From contig JAGTJM010000050.1 in assembly GCA_020747015.1 (NCBI GenBank), positions 124,001-188,000 on the forward strand: a stretch of 64,000 nucleotides of DNA, given 5' to 3'. The position numbers and the translations under genes were made by a program. Shown one piece after another: positions 1 through 11,159 of the stretch. Position 1 is the first letter of the stretch. Each line of letters starts with the position of its first letter. Origin of the DNA: Pyrenochaeta sp. MPI-SDFR-AT-0127 (taxonomy: Eukaryota; Ascomycota; Dothideomycetes; Pleosporales; Cucurbitariaceae). The notes beneath the pieces are model-generated. The model was given only the letters and a program-made list of their open reading frames with translations. It was not told where the DNA came from and searched no databases.

Positions 1-1281
1 AGGAGAGTACCATGTTCCACAGCGACGACGCGGCCGCGTACTAGGAGCGCAGCTGGGCTGGTTTCTCCGAGAAAAAGAAGTGTGCGCTGCATAATCATGG
101 TAGTCATGCTCACATGTCAAGAGCGGGGAGGGGGTCTGCTTGTGGGTGGCACCCAGGCTGCTGCGTGGCGGCCGGTTGCGGCTGCCTAGAGGGCCACATT
201 GCAGCAAACAGCAACCAGGACAAAAATTGCTGTATCCGGTGAAAGGCAGTGCGGCGGTGGTGGTGGTGGAGGGGCAGGCTGGCTGGCTGATGTGTCGCGA
301 GGCATGTGGCCGCGGGGGTGCGGGCAAGGACATGACATAACGCGGCTGTGACGGTTTGACTCGTTCAACGTTTGCGACCAGCAGGTTAGCGAGTGCGCCC
401 CTTGGCTAAGGAGAGAGAGAGAAGGTGCCGCCAAGGCCAAACTCTGTGAATGGGAAGTCTCCCCGGGACGGAGCGCAAGGAGAGAGGGCGGCGCCGCGGG
501 GGTCACGAAACCGAGGTGCAGCCCAGCTCTCCTGGTGCCACGATACGTGTTGGGATTATCATCATTACTATTATTGTCAGCTTCCACAAACGTCGCTCAC
601 GAGGTTTTTTTTATTGCATCTTCACCCACAGAATTCCACCGGAATTCGAGAATGAGAGCGATCCTTGAAGCCAATCAGGGGGCAGTGGGGCGAGGCGACC
701 CTTGCTAGTGCGCCTTAGCGGGACCCGCCCATGGAACTCTCACAGTGAACTCTGCCCCCCCCAAACTTCCAATCCGGCCCATCCCATCATCACAAACACC
801 ATCGCCGCCTGGCACTTCTCCCGCCCCCCATCTTCATCCTCCTCCACCTCCACCACCACCACGCCCCATAATCGGCTTTCTGTAGCGCTGCACTGCTGTA
901 GCCCGCACAACCCCCCAAAACTCACGATTTATTTTCTAGGATCTCGCGCTGGTGCGGCTCTATTCCTCTTATCAAGTGGCCCGTCGTCGCGCGCCTCCTT
1001 GCAGAGCTCTCCTCCACGTCACCCACCACAACGGCTTAACTGCTTGTTGTTTTCCTTCTTGCACTCTTTCCTGCACTCTTGATACCCAGTACCGCTTTTA
1101 ATACCCCCCCTTCTGTCTACCCTTCTTCTTCGTTTTCGACTTCGCCTCGCCCGTCTGTGTTTCGCCTGCTGCGACTGCTGCGACGTCATTCTGCAGCCTC
1201 ACTAGCTCCTGCACCTTGATGCGCAACGGCTCCACCACGACAGATGACCGTCGTTGCTTCTAGGCTTCCACTTCTCTCACC
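1..1281. other. Upstream region of the AHC1-like gene
   Basis: No coding region is supported here. Short open frames on both strands are low-complexity and resemble no family. From about 740 to 1200 the plus strand is strongly pyrimidine-rich, typical of a fungal promoter or long 5' leader for the gene starting at 1282. Confidence 0.5.
671..677 (+). promoter_or_regulatory. CCAAT box (CCAATCA)
   Basis: A CCAATCA heptamer lies about 600 bases before the AHC1-like start codon. It matches the CBC/HAP complex consensus, but a single short match may be chance. Confidence 0.25.
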
Positions 1282-3183
1282 ATGCAGTCCATGTTCCGTC
1301 TCCCATGGAGTACGGAGTCGCCCGGCGACAAGATCATGGAAAAGTCGACGCTGCACAAGTCAAGACCGATGCCGGTTGTTGAAATTCCAAATTTCATAAG
1401 TAAGATCAAGCGAAAGAGGACAGACAGTCCCGAACCCGCATCGGCGCAGCATGCGCATGTAGTGAAGAAGTGGAAGAGCGCGCACGGCGACATGAAGCCC
1501 GTCGCGCTGCCCAACACCATGGCCAGCTCGATGAGCACAGTCATGGCTGAGCCTGTAAAACTTACCGATGCGCCCAAAGCTGCGTCTGCCGACGTGTTGG
1601 ACAATCGGCCAAAGGCGCAACCAGCAAGAAAAGAAGGCATGAGCAAGAGCAAGGTATCCAAGACCCAGAAACCAGCTGCAAAACCAGAGTCTGTCAACAC
1701 GCCAGCGACTGCCATGGAGTCAGGTCTGACTCCTGTGCAACAAGCCATCGAGGCGCAAATTAACTATGAGATTCTGCTCAAGCACAACGAGCTCCGTTTG
1801 ATCGAGCAAGAGCTGGCCAAGTGTCAAGTTTCCCTGGAGCAGCTGAGGCGCTGTTCGTTGATTCCTTTCCCCGGTACCCAAGGTCTTTCCGAGAATCTCA
1901 GCCTTGGTGTCGGAGCCGCTCTGCAAACTCCCTCCGGCTACACGGAACCCCAGTATGCAGCGCCTTGGGGAGTGACTGATGGCCCGTACACTCGCCACTA
2001 CGCAAAATGGCTAATCTCAGATGTCAAGTTTGACCCCGTTTCAGAACGTGCGCTCGCTCAGCAAGCTCAGGGCTACTTCGGCATGGGTGAGGGCAGAACG
2101 ACGCGCGGCAGCTTTGCTGATTTTGGATCAGCAAGCAGAGGCCGCACGTCACGAACTTCGACTGGAATGTTGAAGCTCACGCCTCTTGGTGAAACTCCAG
2201 CACCTGCGCCAAAGATCGACCCTTTGTTGCATAAGCGATCCACCGACGGCCAATGGGTTCGACTCTACTGCGCTCAGTGTGGCCACAGCAACTTTTCCAA
2301 CACCCAGGGTTTCCTCAATCACTGCCGAATCAAGCACAACCAAGTGTTCAAGAGCCACGACCAGGCAGCCATTGCTTGCGGCGTTCCGGTCGATGTCAAC
2401 GAGGTCGGTGCCCCTGTCACGGCAACTGAACCTGTCAGCACTCCTGCCGCTACGCCTGCAGTGACTTTCCCCGTCCCGACTACTCCTGGCATTGTTCACC
2501 CACTCGCTACCCAGCCCAGCCCTGCACCACAGGCCAAGTCGGTTCATCGTGATCCTGAAGCATTGCCACGTGACGAGCCAGCATCTGCCTCACCAGCTAG
2601 CTTTACCAAGTCATCGTCGACTCCATATCTTGCCGCCCGGCTTCACACCCATGGTTTTCAGGGTGACTTGAAAGGCCTCCTAGATACTGTGCGCTCAAAG
2701 GTCGACCTTGACGTAGTAGAGCCTTCAGATGACGACTTCGCGGACACTAGTGCAGCTCCGACACCGGTCTCGACTAAACCCCCACAGTTAGCGCGTCTTC
2801 CTGTGGGTGCGCCCAACCCGGTTTCATCGAGCAAGACTCCATCGGCAAGACCAGGCAGCAAGAAAGGTACCTCTTCAAGTCACGCACGCCTCCCACTCTC
2901 GTTTCCATCGCCCATCAAGTCGGAAAGTGATCTTCACATGCTTGACTCGCCGGTGGACCTCAGCCCAAACACGGTTGAGTCTAACCCGGGTCTGGTAAGT
3001 GATCACGATGACGACGATGATGACGATGCAGACGATGCACGCAGCCAGCCTGACCTCATCATGGACGACGATGATGTTGTGGTGGAGGATGCGAGCGATG
3101 TTGAGGGCGTGCAAGAGCGCACAGGGTCTCGACAGGGCCTCAACGGCTGCTTCGAGAAGGGAGAAGGCAGTCGCAAGCACTAG
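1282..3183 (+). CDS. AHC1-like C2H2 zinc-finger protein (ADA histone acetyltransferase complex component)
   Basis: Single-exon 633-residue protein. A C2H2-type finger has C330 and C333 followed by H347 and H352, inside a conserved block ending FKSHDQAAIACG. This layout is the AHC1-like finger of fungal ADA/SAGA-related proteins; in yeast, Ahc1 is a structural subunit of the nuclear ADA acetyltransferase complex. Residues about 153-192 are Glu/Leu/Gln-rich and likely helical or coiled coil. The rest is Pro/Ser/Thr-rich disorder. A run of acidic residues lies near 592-615, followed by a basic tail. The start is the first ATG in frame, preceded by a pyrimidine-rich leader. Family assignment rests on the finger region only; the ADA role is inferred from that family. 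Confidence 0.72.
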   Translation: MQSMFRLPWSTESPGDKIMEKSTLHKSRPMPVVEIPNFISKIKRKRTDSPEPASAQHAHVVKKWKSAHGDMKPVALPNTMASSMSTVMAEPVKLTDAPKAASADVLDNRPKAQPARKEGMSKSKVSKTQKPAAKPESVNTPATAMESGLTPVQQAIEAQINYEILLKHNELRLIEQELAKCQVSLEQLRRCSLIPFPGTQGLSENLSLGVGAALQTPSGYTEPQYAAPWGVTDGPYTRHYAKWLISDVKFDPVSERALAQQAQGYFGMGEGRTTRGSFADFGSASRGRTSRTSTGMLKLTPLGETPAPAPKIDPLLHKRSTDGQWVRLYCAQCGHSNFSNTQGFLNHCRIKHNQVFKSHDQAAIACGVPVDVNEVGAPVTATEPVSTPAATPAVTFPVPTTPGIVHPLATQPSPAPQAKSVHRDPEALPRDEPASASPASFTKSSSTPYLAARLHTHGFQGDLKGLLDTVRSKVDLDVVEPSDDDFADTSAAPTPVSTKPPQLARLPVGAPNPVSSSKTPSARPGSKKGTSSSHARLPLSFPSPIKSESDLHMLDSPVDLSPNTVESNPGLVSDHDDDDDDDADDARSQPDLIMDDDDVVVEDASDVEGVQERTGSRQGLNGCFEKGEGSRKH

Positions 3184-4028
3184 ACAGTTGGTGCACGTTA
3201 ATTCACGCTCCTACTGTCCTTGTCTGAAAAGATTGTGCTCTCGATGGTTTTCTTCTACCCGTTTCTTGTTCCTTTTCAAACTTGCTTCGTCCTATAGAGC
3301 TTTTGTCCTCTTTTGTTTACCCTTTTGCTTTTTTTTTGCTAATGCCTTTGCGATTCGGGGATATACATGGTGCCAGCAATGGTTGAAACGATTGCTGATA
3401 GCGCTTTTCCTCCTTCCTCGTCTTTCTCAATGTTCACCCAAAATCTGCCAGAAATCTCATCTCCCACGTGCGCCGGAAAGGTGTTCTGTAGGCGCAGGAA
3501 CGTCAGTGTATTATCTCTTGTATGAAACGGAATATGGTGGGACGGACTAGAGGGCTTTTGGGAGGTGTGCTGGTACGCGCTTTTGTGTACTAATTCAACA
3601 CTTGACCGAGAGGTCGCACAAAATGCAGCGAGCGTGATAGTTCGCTGTTTGTATATATTTAATCTCACGAAGACCCGAAAAATTTATCAAATATCATGTA
3701 ATTGTCTGTGATCTTATTTTCGCAACAGTGTCAAATGTGTCGCGTTGATCTGGCTTATCAGTGTTTCTTCGTGCCTTGCTCCAGCTGACTTGACCTCTGA
3801 GAAGACACGGTCGACCCGCGGATATACACAATAGTGCCTTGCTATAACGAGGCGTAATGTACTCGGCTTGTCCTACAAGCATATAATAGTCGAACTCCGT
3901 GACGCCTCGCTTGATACTGCGATCCACACCATCCAATACCTCGCGTGAGTCGAAGGCCCTTCGATATTGTAATAATACCCCAGAGCAATCCTCGCTCATC
4001 CCATAAATTCAAGTGCCTTTTTGACACG
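3184..4028. other. Convergent intergenic region
   Basis: Lies between the 3' ends of the AHC1-like gene and Kish. T-rich just after 3183, consistent with 3' UTR. No conserved coding frame seen. Confidence 0.5.
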
Positions 4029-4385
4029 TTAGCCCAATTGCTCCGCCTCATCTAGCAGAACCCCTTGATCAGGATCCATTTCCGCGCCTTCCCTTTGATC
4101 CACCTTCCTTGCTCGCTTAAACAGAAATGCACTTACAGCCATAACTACACACGCAATGCTCACGTACGGGCTTAGCCTCTCTCCAACGCGCGCGGCCTTC
4201 CAGAACGGAGATACAAAGTAGTTGTCCTTGTTGCGATCGATTATGCCCGGGAAGACGTAGTGCGCGTATGTCGATGTGCAGATTGTGAGCAGGATGACGA
4301 GAAGCAGGGATTGGAAGTTGAAGAGGGCGGTCTAGGATATTGTGAGTTCAGGAACTGGTGAGACGGAAAGGGTCCTGGGTACCAT
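4029..4385 (-). CDS. KSH1: Protein Kish, early secretory pathway membrane protein
   Basis: Two exons: the first is only the ATG (4385-4383), the second 4331-4029, split by a 51-base GT-AG intron, giving 101 residues. The product begins MTALFNFQSLLLVIL and contains TSTYAHYVFPGIIDRNKDNY, the hallmark of the Kish/TMEM167 family, followed by a second hydrophobic stretch (SIACVVMAVSAFLF). Kish proteins are small ER/Golgi membrane proteins required for secretory transport in yeast. Two membrane segments are visible. The acidic tail after the second one is longer than in yeast Ksh1. Calling exon 1 as a bare ATG is inferred from the frame and from the family's N-terminus. Confidence 0.9.
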
Positions 4386-5067
4386 GGTGAAGGTTGTAGG
4401 TTGGTGTACGAGACCAAGTGGCGGCTTTAGTGGGTAGAGCACAGTCGAAGGGAGGTTGTTAGTGGACTAGAGGGAGATTATGGCAGCAAGATCACCGTGC
4501 TGTCCGTCAAAGTCGAACGGGACACATGTCGTCGTCGCGCAGCCCGTTCGGCGGGGAACATCTTTCACGCCGACGACGGGACGGGTGATCTGTGCGCTCC
4601 CGCATTGATGATCGTCATTGCGCATTCTTTGGCTGGCTTTCGTTCAACCTCACACCTCACCTGCTCTCGTACACCCCTTGGCAAACGTCTGCTTTGCATT
4701 TCTGGTTTGTGCATCACCGGTCTTGCCTCTGCCATTGCGACGCGATCACGATCACGGAAAGCTTGGATACACGCGACAGGAAGGGGAACGACGTTCGAGG
4801 CGCCATTTGGGAAGGCTAGAGCAAGGGGATAGGAAACGTACAGCATGACAGAGCCGCGCATGAGGCTGCGCCAGAAGGGCCAGCAGTTCCCAACGCAGGA
4901 CTGTGAGTAGACTTGCCATTCCATCCATTGCTTCTGGGCTCTTTCACTTGTTGGGCTTCCTCACCTGCAAATCACCTCTCTGTCCATGCTTCATCTCTTT
5001 CTGGCGCTACAATCCCCCTCTGTGAAGTCGTTGCCATCTTCATGTCTTTCCAAATACCACAGCCAAC
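4386..5067. other. Divergent intergenic region between Kish and TAF13
   Basis: Probable shared promoter and 5' leaders of two divergent genes. Short open frames on both strands (about 75-120 codons) are not recognisable and overlap one another, so none is called. Confidence 0.5.
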
Positions 5068-5810
5068 ATGCCCATCCCACCGCTCCCCCGCGTTCCCCCG
5101 AACCGTGCTCTCCACCAGACAACCCTTGACACCCGTTCAGTAGAAGCTTTCCTCCTCGCGTTTGGCGACAACGACTATCCGCTCCCAGAAACAGTCCGCA
5201 TCCTCGACGAAATAGTCACAGATTACATCATCGAGACGTGCCACGAAGCCGCATCAGTCGCACACCACGCGCGTCGCGCAAAGATCAAGCTCGATGACTT
5301 CAAGTTCATGTTGCGGCGGGATACCGGCAAGCTGGGCAGGGTGAGCGAGATGCTCGAGACTGACAAGGAATTGAAGAGGAAGAGAAAGGCCTTTGATACT
5401 GACGAGGGCGCGGTGATGGCTGAGAAGGGGACTGGTGGTGCAGACGGCGACGGAGCGCAAAAGGAGCACGGAGAAGACCGGCCCAAGATGGGACGTCCCA
5501 AGAAAGTTGTAGATCCAGACGCGGATGGGGAGCCGAAGAAGAAGCGTAAGAAGAAGGAAAAGAGTGCTAGAATGGATGGGGGTGGGGACGATGCAAGTAC
5601 AGTGCGTAGTGGATGAGCTCTTTCATCCCTATAAGCCCTTACTTTCTTCCCCACACTCCGTACTTGCGAGGTCTGAACATGTGCTCATCACACACGTAGC
5701 GCAACAAGCACGACTCCATGGACCCCGACTCTCCACAAACGCCTGCTCTACTCTCAGCGGCCTCAGATAGTGGTCTCACAGCGGCCATCAATGAAGCTTT
5801 GGGCCTTTGA
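5068..5810 (+). CDS. TAF13: TFIID subunit 13 (TAF13), histone-fold protein
   Basis: Exons 5068-5601 and 5700-5810 with a 98-base GTGCGT...TAG intron, giving 214 residues. Residues about 20-100 form the TAF13 histone fold, with AFGDNDYPLPETVRILDEIV and the following TDYIIETCHEA stretch diagnostic. A Lys-rich nuclear-localisation-like region follows (GEPKKKRKKKEKSA). TAF13 pairs with TAF11 through the histone fold in the general transcription factor TFIID. Without the intron the frame stops at 5616. Splicing keeps frame and adds a 36-residue tail ending AAINEALGL, which I prefer, though the tail itself is not recognised. The start is the first ATG before the fold; an upstream exon cannot be excluded. 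Confidence 0.86.
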
Positions 5811-6411
5811 GCACTCTCCAACCAAGCACTTAGGGGAGTTTTGGTCGGGTCTTTTTCTTTTATGATCCACGGTTACGACGCATGCACTGAGATAATTACC
5901 GGACATTCGGATGGGAAGCATTCACTGGCGTTTCTGTTTTTATCAAGCATGGACTGGACGCTTTGCACTTACTATACCCTGAATCAATATTTCACTGCTT
6001 GCTCTCACTTCATGGCTGTGTGGTATGCGTCAAACGAATACGTGCCGACTCCACATGCACAAATTTTGCATCACCTGCAACCACGACAACTTCCAGGTAT
6101 TGTGGAATTCGATTTATTTCATTGCCAGAGCCTCTTGAAATGCTCGGTCTAATGCTTGCCGCAAAGTAGGCCTGCGATGATCATACAGGGCCTCAGAAAC
6201 ACCTTCCACGGTGCCTCGTCAGCACCATCTGCTCATTCCTTCTCGCCATGTGACTTTTCGATCATCTGGGCCTCGTCAATGCTTCAGCGTGATGTTGAGC
6301 TCTCTGAGCACCCGCAACATGGTCACGCATGAGATGATCCGGCGAATCTATAGATGCGCATCAGTCAAACGCCAATCCCAAACTCTTCTAGCCATATCTC
6401 ATAATCTGCGC
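5811..6411. other. Convergent intergenic region
   Basis: Between the 3' ends of TAF13 and eIF3f. No supported gene; short frames here resemble nothing known. Confidence 0.45.
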
Positions 6412-7558
6412 TCATGCTTCTTGTTGCCTCTGCTGACCCCTTCCTTTGCCGCCCCTTCGATCACCTCCCTTCCCTCTGTTGTCGCCTCCCTCCTTCTGGC
6501 CATCTCCTGCAAGAGCATCACCGCCACCGAGGGTGAGCGCTGCGGTGGCGAGGCGGTTTGAAAGGTCAATTTGTGTACGAATGGTGTTGGCGAGGTAAGA
6601 GACTACCAGAACGTCTTGGATGTGTGCGTTGCTGTAAACTGTTAGTGAAAGCTAGATTTTGATGAAAGCGATGGTGACGTACAAATCCCGCTCAATGTCT
6701 GCTGGGTCGACCTTGGGTGCTAGGCTGAGAGCATTCATCAAGAACTGTCCTAGCGCTGATGATGGCTCTGCCTCCTCGTCTAGGACGTTGTTGACGTAGT
6801 TTGACACACGCTCAAGCATGTCCAGTACGTGTATGATGGCGCGCTCCAAGGCATCAAGGTCTGTCAAGACCTCCTGTGACCTGTCCTCACGGTCCTTGGC
6901 CGACGAGATGAGCTCCAAGCCAGACTTCTCTGCCTCACCGTACTTGATCTCGTGGGGAACTGGGATGAACAAGCACGAATCTGCGGCGCGTTCGGCAGTG
7001 ACACCAATTGGCGCCGAGATGTATGTTCGCGACTCGATCTCTTGGCCGGGCACAGTCGACACGGTAAGATGTACGGCGGGGTGTGGCCATGTTCCGTCGC
7101 CTTGCTGGCTGTAGAAGTTCTGGATGAGGGCGGAGAAGGTGTTGAGGTCGCTGCTGGTCGCGTACCAGCCGACGAGGACTTCACGGGGATTTGCGCGGAG
7201 GTGCAGGGCAAGCATCTGCTTCTGGTAGTCCATGTCGACCTCGACCTGCTCGGCGGTTTCGGTGTGAGGGACGGCGTAGCAATTGCGGATCTCAATTTCG
7301 GTGCCATCTTCGCTGCGGGTTCCGAGAAGGGTGCCAATGACGCGCTCTTGGTCGGCGGGCCGGCGGAGGGAGTGATCGAGTATCGAGAAAACAGCCTGGT
7401 CATGACATGTTAGACACGGAAGCCTGCAGACCGCTGCCTCGTCTGTCGCATACCTGGGGCTGTATCGCAACGTTCAGCGGGGCAGTCGATGGCTGAGCGC
7501 CGACGGGTGCTGGGCCAAGCGGGCGCGCCAGATGCAGGAACGAGTCGTTTCCAGACAT
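6412..7558 (-). CDS. Eukaryotic translation initiation factor 3 subunit F
   Basis: Three exons: 7558-7454, 7395-6683, 6631-6412, with introns of 58 and 51 bases, giving 345 residues, normal for fungal eIF3f. An N-terminal MPN domain spans about residues 30-165, followed by the helical C-terminal part ([21 protein letters not shown]) and the conserved [20 protein letters not shown] segment, then a Gly/Arg-rich tail. The JAMM metalloprotease signature is absent: after VGWY the His-x-His is replaced by ATSSD. The subunit is therefore a non-catalytic scaffold in eIF3, as known for the family. It recruits mRNA and 40S subunits in the cytoplasm. It diverges from the Utp25 gene. Confidence 0.95.
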
Positions 7559-7818
7559 GTTGGGAAGACTGATTTCCGCCGCGGTGTCGTATTCGTGAGG
7601 CGTTCGGGGGGGTGTCGAAGACGTGAATGTGGTGGGGCACGTTTGATATTATTCTCGAAATCTGGGCAGGTGCGGTTCGCTAGCACGGACCACCGATATT
7701 TATTTTCTGGCGGGGACTTTTACATGCGTGAGCCCTGCGTCTTTGAGACACAAAATTGTTCGCTGCCATTCGCGGCTACACACATCTCTCACGGTTCTCC
7801 GTTCGACCCCGTAGAGAT
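7559..7818. promoter_or_regulatory. Bidirectional promoter between eIF3f and Utp25
   Basis: Only 260 bases separate the two divergent start codons, so both promoters must overlap here. Both genes serve protein synthesis, so co-regulation is plausible. No specific motif is claimed. Confidence 0.55.
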
Positions 7819-10078
7819 ATGGCGCCAATGAGAGGACGAGGAGGATTCCGGGGCAGAGGAAGGGGAGGAGCCATGGGAAGAGGCAGGGGCGGAGCGAGAG
7901 GAAGAGGAAGAGGAAGAGGTGGACAGCGCGGCGGCTTTGCTGCGTCGAGAACGAGAGATGAGGTCGAAGACTCGTGAGTACGGTTACATCTCCAAAGCTA
8001 GACGGGCAGCGTGCTGATTTGACAGTAATGTTCTACGCGAATCTCCTGCGCCTGAGGAGGGTTCATCACAAGCCTCTGATCATTCAGACGACGACGAAGA
8101 TGAGGATGAAGATGAGGAAGAAGACGCTCAGTCGGCGCCAAACGCCTACGCTGCTTTGATGCAGTCCTTTTCGTCGCATGTGTCGAGCCAGCACCATGGC
8201 GAAGACCGTCCCAAAAAGAAACGCAGACTGCTTCAAGACGAGCCACAACGAACCAGGACCGACCACCAGTTCCACCAAGCTGACGATTCCAATGAAAGTG
8301 GGGAGGAGCACAGTGTAGGCTCGTCGGAAGAGGCGGATGTCGTTGGAGGCACGGTGGAAGGCCAAGATCACGAAGTAGCAGAGGACAGCGAAGGCGAACA
8401 AGACCCTCTCGCGAGTGCTTTCGAAGTCCATTACGCGAATCCAGATGAGAATGAGCTAGCAATGCGCCTAAAGCGAATTGCGAATAATGAATGGGCGTCG
8501 AAGAAGCTTGATTACGGTGGTGGAAGAGGTGTCCTTCAGGTGCCGAGCGCTGCGGAAAATGCACTATCAAGGCGAAAGATGAAGAGCGTCCGCGATGTCC
8601 AATTGAAGGCACGACTAGTCAACAATGCGCAGAAGGTGATTGGGGATTTTGACAACCTCGAACAGGCTCTTGCACCCTCCATCTTTGAGTATCAGGACTT
8701 ACTGTTTGGTGGAAGAACCGTGCAGAATGCCGGCCGTCTCAGAGATATCACTTGCCTCCATGCACTCAATCACATCCTAATGACACGAGATCGGGTGTTG
8801 AAAAACAATGCAAAGCTGGCAGCCGCAACCGACAATGTCGATGCGGAGTATCGTGATCAAGGCTTCACAAGACCGAAGATACTATTCTTGCTTGAAACAA
8901 GACAAGCATGCGTTCGGGTATTAGATTCCATCACCCGATTGTTCGACTTCGAGCAGCAAGAAAACAAAAAACGCTTCCTGGACAGCTTCTCCCAGCCTGA
9001 GGACAAGTTTTCAGACGACAAGCCGGCCGACTTTCGAGAACTTTTTGAGGGCAATGACGAAAATGAATTCCGTGTGGGTGTAAAGCTCACTCGAAAAACA
9101 CTGAAGCTATATTCCACTTTCTACAATTCAGACATCATCTTTGCTTCTACTCTTGGCTTACGACGTGCTATCGAGTCTGGCGATCCCAAAAAACGAGACT
9201 TCGATTTCCTATCATCCATCGAGATGCTCGTCATGGAGCAAGCAGATGCAGCGTTGATGCAGAATTGGGAGCATGCCGAGTTCGTCTTTGATCACCTCAA
9301 TCTCCAACCAAAGGATGCACATGGCTGTGACTTTTCTCGAGTTCGATCATGGTACCTTGACGGCCACGCACCACATATCCGGCAGACGATTGTTCTCTCA
9401 GCATTTTCTACACCAAAGATAAACACACTATACAACAAGCACATGCGTAATGTTGCAGGGCGCTTAAAGTACACACCAGACTACACTTCAGGTCTAATTG
9501 AGTCTTTGACCTACGGTGTAAAACAAACATTCTTCCGCTTCGATTCGCCATCTCATCTGACCGACCCAGACGCACGATTCAAGTACTTTAATTCCTCCAT
9601 ATTGCCGTCCATCATCCGACTTCCAAGACCTCCAGAAGGCGGCCTGGGCGTCTTAGTGTTCATACCCTCGTACCTCGACTTCGTGCGGGTCCGTAACTCT
9701 CTTGTTGACTCAGACTTCTCCTATGCCTCCATCAGCGAATACACAGATCAAACCGACGTTCGTAAAGCACGCTCGCACTTTATGAACGGCAAACACTCTT
9801 TGTTGCTGTACACAGGCCGTGCACATCACTTCCATCGGTACAACATTCGGGGTGTGAAGAGGGTAGTATTCTACGGTATCCCCGAGAATCCAAAATTTTA
9901 CGACGAGATTGTGGGGTTCATTGGCAAGACATTGGAGAGGGCTGAGATCAGTAGGGCAGAAGCAAATGTGAGAGTTTGCTTCTCAAAGTGGGAAAGGCTG
10001 GAACTAGAGAGGATCGTGGGCACAAAGAGAGTAGGCAAGATGGTTGGGGATAAAGGAGATGTATTTGATTTTGTATAA
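7819..10078 (+). CDS. UTP25: U3 snoRNP/SSU processome protein Utp25
   Basis: Exons 7819-7973 and 8026-10078 with a 52-base intron, giving 735 residues, close to yeast Utp25. The N-terminus is an Arg-Gly-rich tract (residues about 4-42), followed by an acidic Asp/Glu run after the intron and then the conserved Utp25/Def core with DPLASAFEVHYANPDENEL, ITCLHALNHILMTRDRVLKN and HAPHIRQTIVLSAFSTPKIN. The family has a DEAD-box-helicase-like fold without intact ATPase motifs and acts in the nucleolus in 40S pre-rRNA processing. The second exon's frame is open upstream of its first ATG, and joining to exon 1 restores a Ser codon, which supports the splice. Confidence 0.93.
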
Positions 10079-10205
10079 GACAGTGTACGAGACAAAACCG
10101 ACTAACATGAAATATTCGACTTCCCTCTCACAGTACAGCAAAACGATGGTCCACTTGTTTAGTAAAAGCCAACTACTTTGGTTGGTGTGGTGTGTTACTG
10201 ATCAG

Positions 10206-11159
10206 TCATGGAGGAGACTGAGGATCAATATGATTGAGCCACCAATTAATATGAGCCCTCTTCTGCATAGATTGTCCATAGCCCATACTCTCATAGCGCT
10301 TCAAGTTGGCCAAAGGCTGCAGACGGCTTACTCGCGTTGGCTGCCTATTCACCTTCCGTACTGCTGGGGTACCAGCATTCCGCTTTGGCATAATCGACTT
10401 CCCCGTTCCTTCTGGGTTGAGAGTAGAGGCGTCAGACATGGAAGTCAAACTAGAGCCACTGGTATCAGCATTCTGATTAAGCCCAACTGACGTACACTTT
10501 CCCTCCGGGTTTAGGGCAGAGACATTAGACACAACGGTTAAAGTAGAGCGACTCGTATCAGTGTTCCGCTTAGGCCTAACTGGCTTATCCAGTTTTTCGG
10601 GGTTGAGGGCGGAGACATCAGATAAAAAAGTCAAACTAGAACCGTCGGTTGACTTCTGCTCAATCTCCTCAAACTCAGGCGCCTGAATTTTGTTCGTATG
10701 ACTATTCTCGGTCGACTGCTTCGTCTTGCCTAGGCTGTCATCTTTGTCCACTGACGAGCCTAGAGGGTCGGCGTGCTTCTTCTGTTCTGTGTCAGCCACT
10801 GGGAAGTATGTGATAATCTCACCCTCAAACTTCAGGAATTGCTCCATTTCGAAGTCAACCTCGTCGATATCCATCATTTCCTCCTCGCCATTGATTCTTA
10901 TACTGTCACTGAAATCGTCTATCAACATCTCATCCGCATACTGGATGTTCTCTTCTAGAACGAGGGCTTGGCCGCTGGGGCTGTACTGAGGCAGAGCATG
11001 CTGTTCCACTTCTCCCATATAGGCTTTTTGGGCAGCAGACAGCTGACGATCAGAAGCGAACAAGTCAGGCCAGAAACTAGATAGTAAGGCAGAGTTTGAA
11101 CTAGACGAATTGGCGCCGGAGACACCGCTGCGTACATTTTTACCCATATCAAGAGTCAT
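10206..11159 (-). CDS. Hypothetical protein with three 31-residue repeats
   Basis: Unrecognised 317-residue protein, starting at the first in-frame ATG (11159). The first half is acidic (EEEMMDIDEVDFEMEQFLKF). Residues about 174-266 are three back-to-back imperfect repeats sharing the core S-x-L-T...SALNPE, each 31 residues. The C-terminus has a conserved-looking block RLQPLANLKRYESMGYGQ and ends with an aromatic stretch INWWLNHIDP. No signal peptide or membrane segment is visible. It converges on Utp25 with 127 bases between the stops. The frame stays open upstream of the ATG, so an additional 5' exon is possible. Confidence 0.6.
   Translation of the reverse strand: MTLDMGKNVRSGVSGANSSSSNSALLSSFWPDLFASDRQLSAAQKAYMGEVEQHALPQYSPSGQALVLEENIQYADEMLIDDFSDSIRINGEEEMMDIDEVDFEMEQFLKFEGEIITYFPVADTEQKKHADPLGSSVDKDDSLGKTKQSTENSHTNKIQAPEFEEIEQKSTDGSSLTFLSDVSALNPEKLDKPVRPKRNTDTSRSTLTVVSNVSALNPEGKCTSVGLNQNADTSGSSLTSMSDASTLNPEGTGKSIMPKRNAGTPAVRKVNRQPTRVSRLQPLANLKRYESMGYGQSMQKRAHINWWLNHIDPQSPP
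10362..10640 (-). repeat. Three tandem 93-base coding repeats
   Basis: Three in-frame 93-base units encode 31-residue repeats of the pattern S(S/T)LT..S..S.LNPE....K......RN. The units have diverged at both protein and DNA level. Confidence 0.75.

Noticed and set aside
186..587. Minus-strand 133-codon frame
   Set aside because: Proline-rich low complexity with no family match and no splice partner.
4497..4924. Overlapping open frames on both strands upstream of TAF13
   Set aside because: They overlap each other, sit in the presumed promoter and have no recognisable sequence.
10044..10490. Plus-strand 148-codon frame
   Set aside because: It overlaps the end of Utp25 and is antisense to the repeat protein.
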